A stretch of DNA of 50,342 nt from the NCBI GenBank assembly GCA_964521405.1, contig CAZFRR010000310.1, positions 1 to 50,342 of the forward strand, read 5' to 3'. Below the pieces are notes generated by a model. It saw nothing but the letters and a program-made list of their open reading frames with translations. It made no database searches and was not told the DNA's origin. Positions within the stretch are counted from its first letter, which is position 1; each line of letters starts with the position of its first letter. Positions 25,344 through 33,253 of the stretch are shown in pieces. The translations under genes were made by a program, and so were the position numbers. The stretch comes from SG8-41 sp964521405. GTDB lineage: Bacteria; Pseudomonadota; Gammaproteobacteria; Burkholderiales; SG8-41.

Positions 25344-26442
25344 CTCCAACATCAGGCGCCTCGGGCACTACCTCACGCGCCACCTCGACGGCGCGCTCTT
25401 CGGCTTCCTGCTGGCGCTGATGGCAGTCGGACTGCTGGTGCTGGCGAGCGCCTCCAATGCCAGCACCGCGCGCATTACCGCGCAGGTCGTCAACATGATG
25501 GTCGCGCTCGGCGTGCTGTGGGCGTTCGCCAACATCGCGCCGCACTACCTGATGCGGCTGGCGTTACCGCTTTACGTGCTCGGCCTGGCTCTGCTGCTGG
25601 CAGTGGCGCTGTTCGGCGACGTGGTGAATGGTGCGCGCCGCTGGCTCGACGTGGGCGTGACGCGCATCCAGCCCTCCGAGCTGATGAAGATCGCGGTGCC
25701 GCTCGCGCTCGCCTGGTATTTCAACCGCTACGAGGCGGCGTTGAGGCTCTCCAACTACGCGGTCGGAGCAGTCATGCTGCTGCTGCCGGTCGCCTTGATC
25801 GTGCGGCAACCCGATCTCGGCACCGCGGTGCTGATCATTGCGTCGGGCTTCTTCGTGCTGTTCCTCGCCGGGCTCTCCTGGCGCATTATCATCGGACTCG
25901 CCGCCGCCGGCGCCGTCGCGGCCCCGTTCGCGTGGTCGGCGCTGCACGACTACCAGCGGCAACGGATACTGACGCTGCTCGACCCCACGCAGGACCCGCT
26001 CGGCTCCGGCTACCACACGATCCAGTCCACCATCGCGGTGGGCTCCGGCGGCTGGTTCGGCAAGGGCTGGATGAACGGCACGCAGACCCATCTTGATTTC
26101 ATACCCGAGCGCACCACCGACTTCATCTTCGCCGTCTACGCCGAGGAGTTCGGCCTGCTCGGCAACCTGCTGCTGCTCGCGCTGTTTCTGCTGGTGATCG
26201 GGCGCGGCATCCTGATCACCGCCAACGCGCCGACGCTGTTCACGCGGCTCTTGGCCGGCGCGATCACGCTCACCTTCTTCACCTACGCTTTCGTCAACAT
26301 GGGCATGGTGAGCGGCATCCTGCCGGTGGTGGGCGTGCCGCTGCCGCTCGTCTCCTACGGCGGCACTTCCCTCGTCACCATTCTCCTCGGCTTCGGGATA
26401 TTGATGAGCATCCACAGCCACAAGAAACTCGTTCAAACGTGA
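25336..26442 (+). CDS. rodA: Rod shape-determining protein RodA (SEDS glycosyltransferase)
   Basis: 368 residues with about ten membrane helices. SEDS-family signatures include ARRWLDVGVTRIQPSELMKIA, RQPDLGTAVLI, GLLGNLLLLALF and, near the C-terminus, GVPLPLVSYGGTSLV. It polymerises glycan strands from lipid II together with PBP2. The start overlaps mrdA. The stop is followed at once by 7-bp repeat DNA that leads into rlpA. Confidence 0.97.
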   Translation: MNNSNIRRLGHYLTRHLDGALFGFLLALMAVGLLVLASASNASTARITAQVVNMMVALGVLWAFANIAPHYLMRLALPLYVLGLALLLAVALFGDVVNGARRWLDVGVTRIQPSELMKIAVPLALAWYFNRYEAALRLSNYAVGAVMLLLPVALIVRQPDLGTAVLIIASGFFVLFLAGLSWRIIIGLAAAGAVAAPFAWSALHDYQRQRILTLLDPTQDPLGSGYHTIQSTIAVGSGGWFGKGWMNGTQTHLDFIPERTTDFIFAVYAEEFGLLGNLLLLALFLLVIGRGILITANAPTLFTRLLAGAITLTFFTYAFVNMGMVSGILPVVGVPLPLVSYGGTSLVTILLGFGILMSIHSHKKLVQT

Positions 26443-26534
26443 TAGGTGACAAGTGATAGGTGAAAGGGATTCCCCTCTCCCCGGCGCGAAGCGCCGGAAT
26501 ACCACTCATCATTCATCATTCATCATTCATCATT
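26439..26534. repeat. Composite inverted 7-bp element across the rodA stop and rlpA 5' end
   Basis: The left arm (26439-26468) is GTGATAG/GTGACAA units and includes the rodA stop. The right arm (26502-26534) is TCATCAT units. A GC hairpin, CCGGCGC/GCGCCGG, lies between (26480-26497). It has the same three-part layout as the element at 18854. The left arm supplies the AGGTGA and GTG that would start rlpA, and the right arm is translated within rlpA if that start is used. Confidence 0.85.
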
Positions 26535-27529
26535 TCGCGACCGCGACCGCGGCGGTGCTGCTGGCGGTCGCGCTGAGCGGTTGTGGTACCAGCGCGAAAC
26601 GTGACTCCGCCGCCACATCGCCGCCGGCGCCGCGCGGCGGCGGCTACTACCTCGACGACGGCCCGGGCGCGAAACCGCCCGCGGACATCGACAGCATTCC
26701 CGACGCCGTGCCGCGGGTCGAGCCGCTGCGCGCCGCCACCAGCCGCCCCTACGTGGTCATGGGGAAGAGCTATACGCCGATGACCGCGCTTGAGCCTTAC
26801 AAGGCTCGCGGCATCGCGTCGTGGTACGGGCGCCGCTACCACGGCAAGCAGACCTCCTCGGGCGAGATCTACGATATGTACGCCATGACCGCCGCGCACA
26901 CCACGCTGCCGATCCCGAGCTACGCGCGCGTAACCAATCCCGCCAACGGCAAATCGGTCGTGGTGCGCATCAACGACCGCGGGCCGTTCGTCGACGACCG
27001 GCTGATCGACCTCTCGTACACCGCGGCGCACAAGCTCGGCACTCTTGCCGGAGGCAGCGCTTTGGTCGAGGTGGAAACCATCATCCCCGAAGGCGGCGGC
27101 GCGACGATTGCGACTACGCGGCCTCGGACGACGCCACCTGCTCAGCAGGCGGGCACATCCGGCACCCCGCCGCTGCCTGACATGGAAATCCGGCCGTCCG
27201 CCAGCGCCGACGCCACGCCCTCCGTGAAACCAGCCGCCGCGAATCCGTTGCCCTCCACGGCCGCCAGCCCGTCTCCAGTGCCCATCACCACGGAGGGAGG
27301 AGGCGTGTATTTGCAGCTCGGCGCTTTTGGCTCCAAGGATAACGCCGAGAGCTTTCTGTCGCGGATGAAGGCGCAACTGGACGGGCTGGCGGACGGTCTT
27401 CACATCTTCACGCGCGACGGCTTGTTCCGCGTGCACGCGGGGCCCTACGCGAGCGACGCCGAGGCGCGCCAGGCCGCCGATCGCATCAGCCAGGCGCTGG
27501 GTGTCAGACCGTTCGTGCTGACGCGGTGA
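26453..27529 (+). CDS. rlpA: RlpA-like septal ring lytic transglycosylase (lipoprotein, DPBB + SPOR)
   Basis: 358 residues if started at the GTG at 26453. A hydrophobic signal stretch ends in LSGC (lipobox). The double-psi beta-barrel domain follows, with GIASWYGRRYHGKQTSSGE, MTAAHTTLP and VVRINDRGPFV. A Pro/Ser/Thr linker leads to a C-terminal SPOR domain (VYLQLGAFGSKDNAESF) that binds denuded glycan. The first 27 codons before the signal hydrophobic core come from a repeat element (HHSSFIIHH). No other ATG, GTG or TTG gives a complete signal peptide, so the start is uncertain. It closes the rod-shape operon. Confidence 0.88.
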   Translation: MIGERDSPLPGAKRRNTTHHSSFIIHHFATATAAVLLAVALSGCGTSAKRDSAATSPPAPRGGGYYLDDGPGAKPPADIDSIPDAVPRVEPLRAATSRPYVVMGKSYTPMTALEPYKARGIASWYGRRYHGKQTSSGEIYDMYAMTAAHTTLPIPSYARVTNPANGKSVVVRINDRGPFVDDRLIDLSYTAAHKLGTLAGGSALVEVETIIPEGGGATIATTRPRTTPPAQQAGTSGTPPLPDMEIRPSASADATPSVKPAAANPLPSTAASPSPVPITTEGGGVYLQLGAFGSKDNAESFLSRMKAQLDGLADGLHIFTRDGLFRVHAGPYASDAEARQAADRISQALGVRPFVLTR

Positions 27530-27683
27530 TGCGGGATGCGGGATACGCGATGCGGGATGCGGGATGCGGGATGAGGAATAAATCCTGCCCGAAAATATAA
27601 ATTTCTCGAATCTCGTATCTCGTATCTCAAATCTCGTATCTCGTATCTCGTATCTCGGATCTCGGATCTCGGATCTCGGATCT
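27526..27683. repeat. 7-bp tandem element between rlpA and TonB-like gene
   Basis: The left arm (27526-27577) is about seven GATGCGG-type units and includes the rlpA stop. The right arm (27603-27683) is about eleven TCTCGTA/TCTCGGA units and ends inside the stop codon of the convergent TonB-like gene. The arms are only loosely complementary. The whole gap between two convergent genes is repeat. Confidence 0.88.
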
Positions 27684-28380
27684 AAGAAGCGCCGTCGAGG
27701 CGAAACACCACCGGCACCAGGACCCAGGACTCGATCGGGTCCGTGCCCTGCCGCGCCGGGACGAAGCGCCAGCCCCAGACTGAATCCCGCGCAGCGGCGT
27801 CGAGGTTCTTCGATCCGCTCGACTTCTCGATCTCGACGCGCGAGGGCAATCCGTCGCGCGTCACCAGGACCCGCAGCGTGACCGTTCCCTGCTCTCCCGC
27901 CCGCCGCGCCGCGGACGGATACGCCGGGGCCGGGTTGCTCAGGTAAGCGGCGTCGAAGCTCGGCGGCGTCACTACGGCGCTCGCCGCCTGGGCCGCCGGG
28001 TCCGGTGCGGGAGCCGGTTCCGGAAGCCGCGAGGGCGCAACCCTGAACGAGCCCTCCAGCGGGTCCGGCTTGGTCAAGGCCAGCGTCGGCGCCGCATCGC
28101 TGCGTTCCGGTTTCGAGAGGTCCTTCGCCGGCACGGGTTCCGGCTTGGCCTGCGGCTGCGGGGGCTGCACCTCCGGCACCGCCGGCGCGACCGGCAGCGG
28201 CTGGGGCTTGAGGATGGTCACCTCCAGCACACCCGGTTGCGCGGTGAAGACCTCCTGCGAAAAATCCGGAAAGGCAATGATGGCGGCGGCATGCAGCGCG
28301 AGACTTGCCACGAAAAATGTGCCGAGCCGGCGCCGCTCGACGCCATCGGCTAAGACCGGCGGCAGGATTTCCTGGGACAT
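27682..28380 (-). CDS. TonB-like energy transducer protein
   Basis: 232 residues from the ATG at 28378-28380. A single N-terminal membrane helix (about 20-40, FFVASLALHAAAIIAF) is followed by a long Pro/Ala-rich periplasmic stretch. A TonB C-terminal domain comes last (YPSAARRAGEQGTVTLRVLV, then DAAARDSVWGWRFVPA). TonB links proton-motive force, through ExbB-ExbD, to outer-membrane receptors. No exbB, exbD or receptor gene is in the window, so its partners are elsewhere. The ribosome site is weak, and the stop codon touches a repeat arm. Confidence 0.85.
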   Translation of the reverse strand: MSQEILPPVLADGVERRRLGTFFVASLALHAAAIIAFPDFSQEVFTAQPGVLEVTILKPQPLPVAPAVPEVQPPQPQAKPEPVPAKDLSKPERSDAAPTLALTKPDPLEGSFRVAPSRLPEPAPAPDPAAQAASAVVTPPSFDAAYLSNPAPAYPSAARRAGEQGTVTLRVLVTRDGLPSRVEIEKSSGSKNLDAAARDSVWGWRFVPARQGTDPIESWVLVPVVFRLDGAS

Positions 28381-28528
28381 GAGTGCGCAGGAACTACGGG
28401 GTCCGGGTGAACGAGGATGCAAGCCTATCGCATCAAGTTGCCCCGGACCACGGCCGCCCGCAGCGCGGGCGGTTCCTCCCGATGACCGGTCACAGAGTGC
28501 CGATTACCGGTCCCGCATCTGACTGCGA

Positions 28529-29041
28529 TTACTGGGTAACCGCGTCGGTCAGGCGGTAATAGAGCCCCATCGGGTCGTCCTTCAACACCACGAACTTGCC
28601 GGAGAGGACGATGGGATCGAAGCCGTACTTGACCGGGGTCTTGGCCACCACTTCAACCATCTGGTCGGGTCCGCCCGGCAGGCAGAACGCGCAGGACGGC
28701 GGCAGCGCGACGAGCAGGAAGCGCTTCTGCTTCTCGCCCATGTCGAGCGGCATCATGAAACCCTGCAGCTTCACGTCCTTCTTGTCGAGCGCGCTGACGA
28801 CTTTGGAGAACTGCGGCACGAAGCGGTCCTTCTCCTTGACCGGCGTGACCTCGGCGAGCGTCTTCCACGACACCACGCCTTTCAACTCCGGCAGCGGCTT
28901 GAACATGTCCGGAGAAGGCGGCTGCGACGTGTCCATCGCCGGGTTCTTGGACAATTCTTTGCCCGGCACCCCCTTCTGCTGCGCCCACACCGCCGCGTGA
29001 ACGCCCAGCAGCAATACAAACAACCCAATGAAAAATTTCAT
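28529..29041 (-). CDS. Secreted DUF3299-family protein
   Basis: 170 residues with a strong GAGGAGG ribosome site and a signal peptide ending near VWAQ. The mature part matches DUF3299, with GFMMPLDMGEKQKRFLLVALP, then CAFCLPGGPDQMVEV with paired cysteines. Its molecular function is not established. In other Proteobacteria this family occurs with a MacB-type ABC transporter in zinc-responsive loci (PA4063-PA4066 of Pseudomonas, zrg genes of Vibrio). The same company is present here at 29220-31352, on the same strand. Confidence 0.82.
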   Translation of the reverse strand: MKFFIGLFVLLLGVHAAVWAQQKGVPGKELSKNPAMDTSQPPSPDMFKPLPELKGVVSWKTLAEVTPVKEKDRFVPQFSKVVSALDKKDVKLQGFMMPLDMGEKQKRFLLVALPPSCAFCLPGGPDQMVEVVAKTPVKYGFDPIVLSGKFVVLKDDPMGLYYRLTDAVTQ

Positions 29042-29100
29042 CGCGACCTCCTCAAGAAACGCAGTGCCACACGCAACGCATTATCACGCAATTCGAGACA

Positions 29101-29150
29101 CCGATCATATCTATTTGATCTAATAACCAAATATAGTAGCCATCAGCGGC
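29101..29150 (-). promoter_or_regulatory. AT-rich promoter/operator upstream of the DUF3299 gene
   Basis: On the minus strand TTGGTT is followed after about 15 bp by TATGAT, a plausible -35/-10 pair. CTATATTTG and CAAATAG form an imperfect inverted repeat around TTATTAGAT. I do not recognise a Zur, Fur or other named box. A separate promoter here would let this gene be expressed apart from the ABC genes. Confidence 0.45.
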
Positions 29151-29219
29151 GGGTTGAGTGGCGGCAGCGCCGTCCACTCCAACCAGCCGAGACGAACCGG
29201 CGCGCAGCGTCCGGATTCG

Positions 29220-29480
29220 TCAGTGTTTGTGCTTCATCCCGCAATATTTGCCTATCCCCAGCCCCTTGCAGTCCTTGGCCAGCTGGGCCTGGCACTCCTT
29301 TTCCGGCTTGCCCTCTTTCAGGCATCTGGCGGCATTGAGATGCGCCTCCGCCATGGCGAGGTGATCCGCGACGTCCTGGCTCACGTGCGCCGGGTCGTCC
29401 TTCTTGCCCTTCTCCGCCGCGAACACGCCCGGCGCGGCTGACAGAACCCCTATTACAACAACTATCATCAAGGCTTTCAT
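29220..29480 (-). CDS. Small secreted Cys/His-rich protein
   Basis: 86 residues. A clear signal peptide (about 1-21, cleavage after VFA) leaves a mature protein of about 65 residues, with four cysteines and a C-terminal MKHKH. Helical, charged segments surround the cysteines. I do not recognise the family. Its place downstream of an ABC transporter and beside a DUF3299 gene suggests a periplasmic partner, perhaps metal-binding through Cys/His. That is inferred from composition and context only. Confidence 0.7.
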   Translation of the reverse strand: MKALMIVVVIGVLSAAPGVFAAEKGKKDDPAHVSQDVADHLAMAEAHLNAARCLKEGKPEKECQAQLAKDCKGLGIGKYCGMKHKH

Positions 29481-29493
29481 GACGATCTTCCTT

Positions 29494-29519
29494 CACTCAA
29501 CACTCAACACTCAACATTG
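29494..29519. repeat. CACTCAA 7-bp tract
   Basis: Three CACTCAA-type units lie between the ABC permease stop and the small Cys/His gene. The unit equals the right arm of the mreB-mreC element at 21982. Confidence 0.7.
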
Positions 29520-29523
29520 TTCT

Positions 29524-30717
29524 TCACCCCCGCGCCAGCGTATGCGCAATGTCGGTGCGATAGGCCCGCCACGCCGGCAACAATGCGGAGACAACGCCGA
29601 CCGCGAGCGCGATCCCGATCAGCCACAGCTCTTCCACAACCCAGACCCGGCCGGTGACCGACACCTGTTGCGCGGCTTTGAGCGCGTGGCCCAGGACCTC
29701 GGTCAGGGCGTGCCCGAGGGCAAGCCCGATGAGAGCGCCAAGGCCCGCGAGCAGGACGCCCTCGAACAACATCAGGGCCATCAGCGTCGCCGGGCTCGCG
29801 CCGAGCGTGCGCATCAGCGCGAGGTCGTAGCGGCGCTCGGCGAGCGCGTTGTAGAGGGCGATGAAGAGCGACAGGCCCGCCGACAGGATCAACACCAGCG
29901 CGAAACCGCGCAGGACATCCACGCCCACCCCGATCACGCTGAACAGGCGCGCGGTCTCGTACGCGGGCGAGGCCGCCTGCATTTCGCTGTTCTGGTTGAT
30001 GTAGCGCGGCAGTATCGCCACGGCGAGCGGTGTCGCGTACTGGATCAGCAGCGCGGTGATCTCCTTGTCTTCTTCCGTGACCGTCGCGTCGGTGCCCTGA
30101 TGCTCGTCGTGCACCAGCCAGACGCTCTCGATGCTGGTCAGCACCAGGCGGTCGAGTACCGTGCCGCTCGCCGCGAGCACGCCGACCACCTGGTAGGGCG
30201 CGTCGCCATGTTCCGAGCCGGCATCCGCAATGCCGTGCGCGCCGATGATCTTCGCCCCCACGCCGTGGCCCAGCCGCTGCGCCACGTCGGCGCCGATCAC
30301 CGTTTCCATCGGCTTCTCCCACAGCCGGCCCGCGGCGGGACTGCCGCCGTAATGCGCGATGTAATCGTGATTCGTGCCGACGATGCGAAAACCCTTGTAG
30401 CTGTCGCCCAGCGCGAGCGGGATGGTCTTCTTCACCATGCGATGCTTCGCGAGCTCCTTCGCCTGCGCGAGCGGGATGTTGCCGGTCGGCACATCGAGGT
30501 GGTAGATCGCCGACAGGATCACCTGCATCGGGCTACCCTTGGCGCCGGCGACGAGATCGATGCCCCGCGCATCGCGCCCCATGCGCTCCTCGAGCTGGTG
30601 CATGGTGAGGAGCAGCAGCGTGATGGTCGCCACCCCGAGCGCGAGCAGCAACACATTGAGCGTCGTGTTCAATGCCCGCGCCCGCAGATAACTGAAGCTC
30701 AAGGTCGCGAGGTTCAC
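29524..30717 (-). CDS. ABC transporter permease, FtsX/MacB type
   Basis: 397 residues from a GTG that overlaps the ATPase stop (GTGA). One N-terminal membrane helix, a large periplasmic domain (about 45-260) and three C-terminal helices (GFALVLILSAGLSLFIALYNAL, then LMLFEGVLLAGLGALIG) give the MacB/LolC/FtsX topology. Such proteins couple ATP use in the cytoplasm to movement in the periplasm rather than classical transport. It pairs with the ATPase at 30714. Similarity of gene set to PA4064-PA4066 suggests a role tied to metal status. Confidence 0.88.
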   Translation of the reverse strand: MNLATLSFSYLRARALNTTLNVLLLALGVATITLLLLTMHQLEERMGRDARGIDLVAGAKGSPMQVILSAIYHLDVPTGNIPLAQAKELAKHRMVKKTIPLALGDSYKGFRIVGTNHDYIAHYGGSPAAGRLWEKPMETVIGADVAQRLGHGVGAKIIGAHGIADAGSEHGDAPYQVVGVLAASGTVLDRLVLTSIESVWLVHDEHQGTDATVTEEDKEITALLIQYATPLAVAILPRYINQNSEMQAASPAYETARLFSVIGVGVDVLRGFALVLILSAGLSLFIALYNALAERRYDLALMRTLGASPATLMALMLFEGVLLAGLGALIGLALGHALTEVLGHALKAAQQVSVTGRVWVVEELWLIGIALAVGVVSALLPAWRAYRTDIAHTLARG

Positions 30718-31352
30718 TGGCGGCTCCCGAGAGTGAACTGGTGCGGCATGCGGCTCTTCACGCGCTGGTCATGGGTGGCGATGATGAGCGTCGCGTTGCA
30801 GGCGCGCGCCTGGCCTTGCAGCAGCTCGAGCGCCTGGAGACAGCGCCCGTCGTCCAGGTTGGAAGTCGGCTCGTCGGCGAGCAGCAGCTTGGGGCGATTC
30901 ACCACTGCGCGCGCGACCGCCACGCGCTGCGCCTGGCCGAAAGAGAGTTCGTGCGGATAAGCCCCGGCCTTGCCCGCGAGGTCGAGCCCGGCGAGCACCT
31001 CCGCTGCCCGTTCACGGTCCCGCGGCAACCGGGCGAGATATTGCGCGAGCAAGAGGTTGTTGAGGACGGTGAGGCTCGCCATCAGGTGCAGCCGTTGCAG
31101 CACGATCCCGATGTGCTGCCCGCGGAACCGGTCGAGCGCATTGGCCTCAAGCGCGCCGAGGTCCTGCCCCGCGACATTCACGCCGCCCGCGGCCGGTCGC
31201 AGGATGCCGGCGAGAACATGCAATAAAGTGGTTTTGCCACTGCCGGAGGGGCCCAGCACCAGCCATTGCGAGCCCTGCTCGACCTGCCAGGCCGGCACGT
31301 TCAGCACCTCGGTGCCGTCGTAGGCGTGCTTGAGATTCTGTATGGCGAACAT
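30714..31352 (-). CDS. ABC transporter ATP-binding protein (LolD/MacB class)
   Basis: 212 residues. Walker A is GPSGSGKTTLL (about residue 35). The Q-loop is VLQRLHLM. The signature is LSFGQAQRVAVARA, with Phe where Gly is usual, Walker B is LLLADEPTS, and the H-loop His lies in IIATHD. It powers the FtsX-type permease encoded immediately downstream, with which it overlaps by four bases. It is the first gene of the locus. Confidence 0.93.
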   Translation of the reverse strand: MFAIQNLKHAYDGTEVLNVPAWQVEQGSQWLVLGPSGSGKTTLLHVLAGILRPAAGGVNVAGQDLGALEANALDRFRGQHIGIVLQRLHLMASLTVLNNLLLAQYLARLPRDRERAAEVLAGLDLAGKAGAYPHELSFGQAQRVAVARAVVNRPKLLLADEPTSNLDDGRCLQALELLQGQARACNATLIIATHDQRVKSRMPHQFTLGSRQ

Positions 31353-31436
31353 GCGTCGGGACTCGCTCTACGCTGTGAAACGCGCCCGCATGGTAATGCA
31401 CCAGCGGAGGCGTGCACGCGCAGTATACTGCCGCCG

Positions 31437-31655
31437 ATGAGATGGATACTGCTGCGCTTGATCGGCGCGTACCGGCTGCTGCTATCCCCGTTCTTCGGCA
31501 GCCAGTGCCGCTTCTACCCGACCTGTTCGAGTTACGCGCAGGAAGCGATCGAGGCGCACGGGTCGCTCAAGGGTTCCTGGCTGGCGGTGAGGCGCATCTT
31601 GCGCTGCGGGCCGTGGCATCCGGGAGGCACGGACCCCGTGCCACCCAAAGGATGA
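31437..31655 (+). CDS. yidD: Membrane protein insertion efficiency factor YidD
   Basis: 72 residues from the ATG at 31437. The family motifs are intact: LIGAYRLLLSPFFGSQCRFYPTCSSYAQEA has the conserved cysteines, then RRILRCGPWHPGG. YidD is a small peripheral membrane protein that helps YidC-mediated insertion. It normally sits in rpmH-rnpA-yidD-yidC, but none of those genes is here. The stop codon lies inside a repeat arm, and the last residues (PPKG) touch it. Confidence 0.93.
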   Translation: MRWILLRLIGAYRLLLSPFFGSQCRFYPTCSSYAQEAIEAHGSLKGSWLAVRRILRCGPWHPGGTDPVPPKG

Positions 31656-31718
31656 AGGCAGCAGGATGAAGGAGGAAGTAAATTCAAAACCTTAACACTT
31701 CTGCCTTCTGCCCTCATC
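31650..31718. repeat. Inverted element spanning two convergent stop codons
   Basis: The left arm (31650-31680, GATGAAGGCAGCAGGATGAAGG) contains the yidD stop. The right arm (31698-31718, CTTCTGCCTTCTGCC then CTCATC) is the inverse complement and touches the stop of the Bug gene. It spans from one stop to the other and may serve as a bidirectional terminator. Confidence 0.8.
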
Positions 31719-32715
31719 AATTGACAGTAATGCCCGCTGCCTTGACCAGCGCGGCGTTGATCTTGATCTCCGCCCTGATATAGGCGTCGAACGCCTGTGG
31801 GGTCATAAGCATGTTCTCGGCGCCGAGCTTCGCCATGCGCTCGGCCAGGTCCGGCGTCTGCAGCGACTTCTCGGTGCTCTGATAAAGCTTGGCCACGATG
31901 CCGCGCGCGGTTTTCGATGGCACGGCCATGCCGACCCAGAAGTTGTAATCCGAGTTCGGAATGCCGGCCTCGAGCGTCGTGGGGAGATCGGGCAGGGCCG
32001 ACGAGCGCTTGCTGCTGCCGACCGCGAGGCCGATCACCCTGCCTTCCTTGAGAAATTGCAGCACCGAGATCACCGGGCAAAAGTAGATGTCCACCCGCCC
32101 GGTGATGACGTCGGTGAGCGCTTCGGGCGTGCCCTTGAACGGCACGTGCACCCCCTCGAACCCGGCGCCCAGCCGGAAGCGCTCGGCGTTCAGTTGCGTA
32201 GCGCTGCCCGCTCCCGCCGACGCGTAGGTCATGGTGCCGGGCTTCGCCCTGGCGGCGGCAACCAGGTCCTTCACCGAGCGGATGCCCTTCGAGGGTGCGA
32301 TGACCAGCACGTTGGGCAGGTTGGCGAGCGGCGTGATCCCCGTAAAGTCGCGCAACGTGTCGTAGGGCGCGTTCGGGTAGGTGGTCGGCGTCACCGTGTA
32401 GGACGAGGAGTGCACGAGTATCGTGTAGCCGTCGGGATTCGCCTTGGAAACGACGGCCATGCCGATGGTCCCGCCCGCGCCGGGCCGGTTTTCGACGACG
32501 AACGTCTGCCCGAGTTGCGCGCCGAGGCGCTCCGTGACGATGCGCGCGACCGCATCGGTGCCGCTGCCAGGAGTGAACGGGACGACCACGCGCAGCGGCT
32601 TATTGGGCCATGACTGCGCCGCATCGGGCGCAGTCATTTGCGCGTGCGCAGCCCCGCACGCGCATGCCAGCACCATCAACACGAAACAGCGAATCAATTT
32701 CAATGAGTCTCTCAT
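31717..32715 (-). CDS. Bug-family periplasmic substrate-binding protein (tripartite tricarboxylate type)
   Basis: 332 residues from the ATG at 32713-32715. A signal peptide (about 1-27) ends at GAAHA. The mature part is a typical Bug receptor: WPNKPLRVVVPFTPGSGTDAVAR, GAGGTIGMAVV, and YASAGAGSATQLNAERF in the middle. These bind carboxylates or related small molecules; the ligand cannot be named. It follows by two bases an amidohydrolase pseudogene on the same strand, so the two were an operon. No TctA/TctB membrane genes are nearby, as is common for orphan Bug proteins of Betaproteobacteria. Confidence 0.92.
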   Translation of the reverse strand: MRDSLKLIRCFVLMVLACACGAAHAQMTAPDAAQSWPNKPLRVVVPFTPGSGTDAVARIVTERLGAQLGQTFVVENRPGAGGTIGMAVVSKANPDGYTILVHSSSYTVTPTTYPNAPYDTLRDFTGITPLANLPNVLVIAPSKGIRSVKDLVAAARAKPGTMTYASAGAGSATQLNAERFRLGAGFEGVHVPFKGTPEALTDVITGRVDIYFCPVISVLQFLKEGRVIGLAVGSSKRSSALPDLPTTLEAGIPNSDYNFWVGMAVPSKTARGIVAKLYQSTEKSLQTPDLAERMAKLGAENMLMTPQAFDAYIRAEIKINAALVKAAGITVN

Positions 32716-32717
32716 CG

Positions 32718-33127
32718 TCAACCCCTGCCCCGGCCGTCGGGCCTTATGCGAAATATTGTTTGCGCGGTGTCGCCTAGCATGCCGCCTTTCTGCGCCTCGG
32801 TAAAGTCCGAGTTCCGGATCACTTTCACCGGCTCCGCGCCAGCCCCTCGCTCGCGGGCAGCTCGTAGCCGAAGCTGTCGAGCCAGCCGCCCACCAGCTGG
32901 TGGTCGATGCCGTTCTTGTCCATCCAGGCGCGGCAGTCGGCGAGATCGGAGAGCCTGGGGAAAATCGGGCGCGTGGGCTCGGTCCCCGGAAACTGGATGC
33001 GCGGCGGTCCGCCGCCGGTGTCGCGCAGCAGCTTCACGCCGGGAAATTTTTCGGCGTGGCCGTCGAAACGCTGCGCCAGCGCTTTCGGGGTGAAGTGCGC
33101 GTGGATGTCGATGACGAGGTTCTTCAT
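32718..33127 (-). pseudogene. Amidohydrolase (ACMSD-like) with internal deletion
   Basis: From the ATG at 33127 the frame encodes about 95 residues of an amidohydrolase N-terminus (DIHAHFTPKAL, with the metal-binding His-x-His) and then stops. At the same place another frame carries what looks like the family's C-terminus (FTEAQKGGMLGDTAQTIFRI) and runs to the TGA at 32718. About 200 residues of the barrel are missing and the ends are joined out of frame, so the protein cannot be active. The gene was coupled to the Bug receptor gene just downstream. Confidence 0.8.
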
Positions 33128-33253
33128 ATTCCCGGCTCGCGGCTGTTAGCTGATTTACCTGATAGCGGGCAAGTATCGTAGCAGGACCATGACATGCGGG
33201 CTGGCAGTCGCACGCGCGACCCCAGTCCGCCCGCGGACAACGACCGTTTTGGC

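Noticed and set aside
22851..25352. An 833-codon open frame antisense to mreD and mrdA
   Set aside because: It mirrors the codon phase of strong genes on the other strand in high-GC DNA. The product is H/R/D/E/V-rich with no domain. The plus-strand genes are certain.
29101..31440. Zur-type operator for the ABC/DUF3299 locus
   Set aside because: No convincing Zur palindrome was seen upstream of either 31352 or 29041; only an AT-rich imperfect repeat is present.
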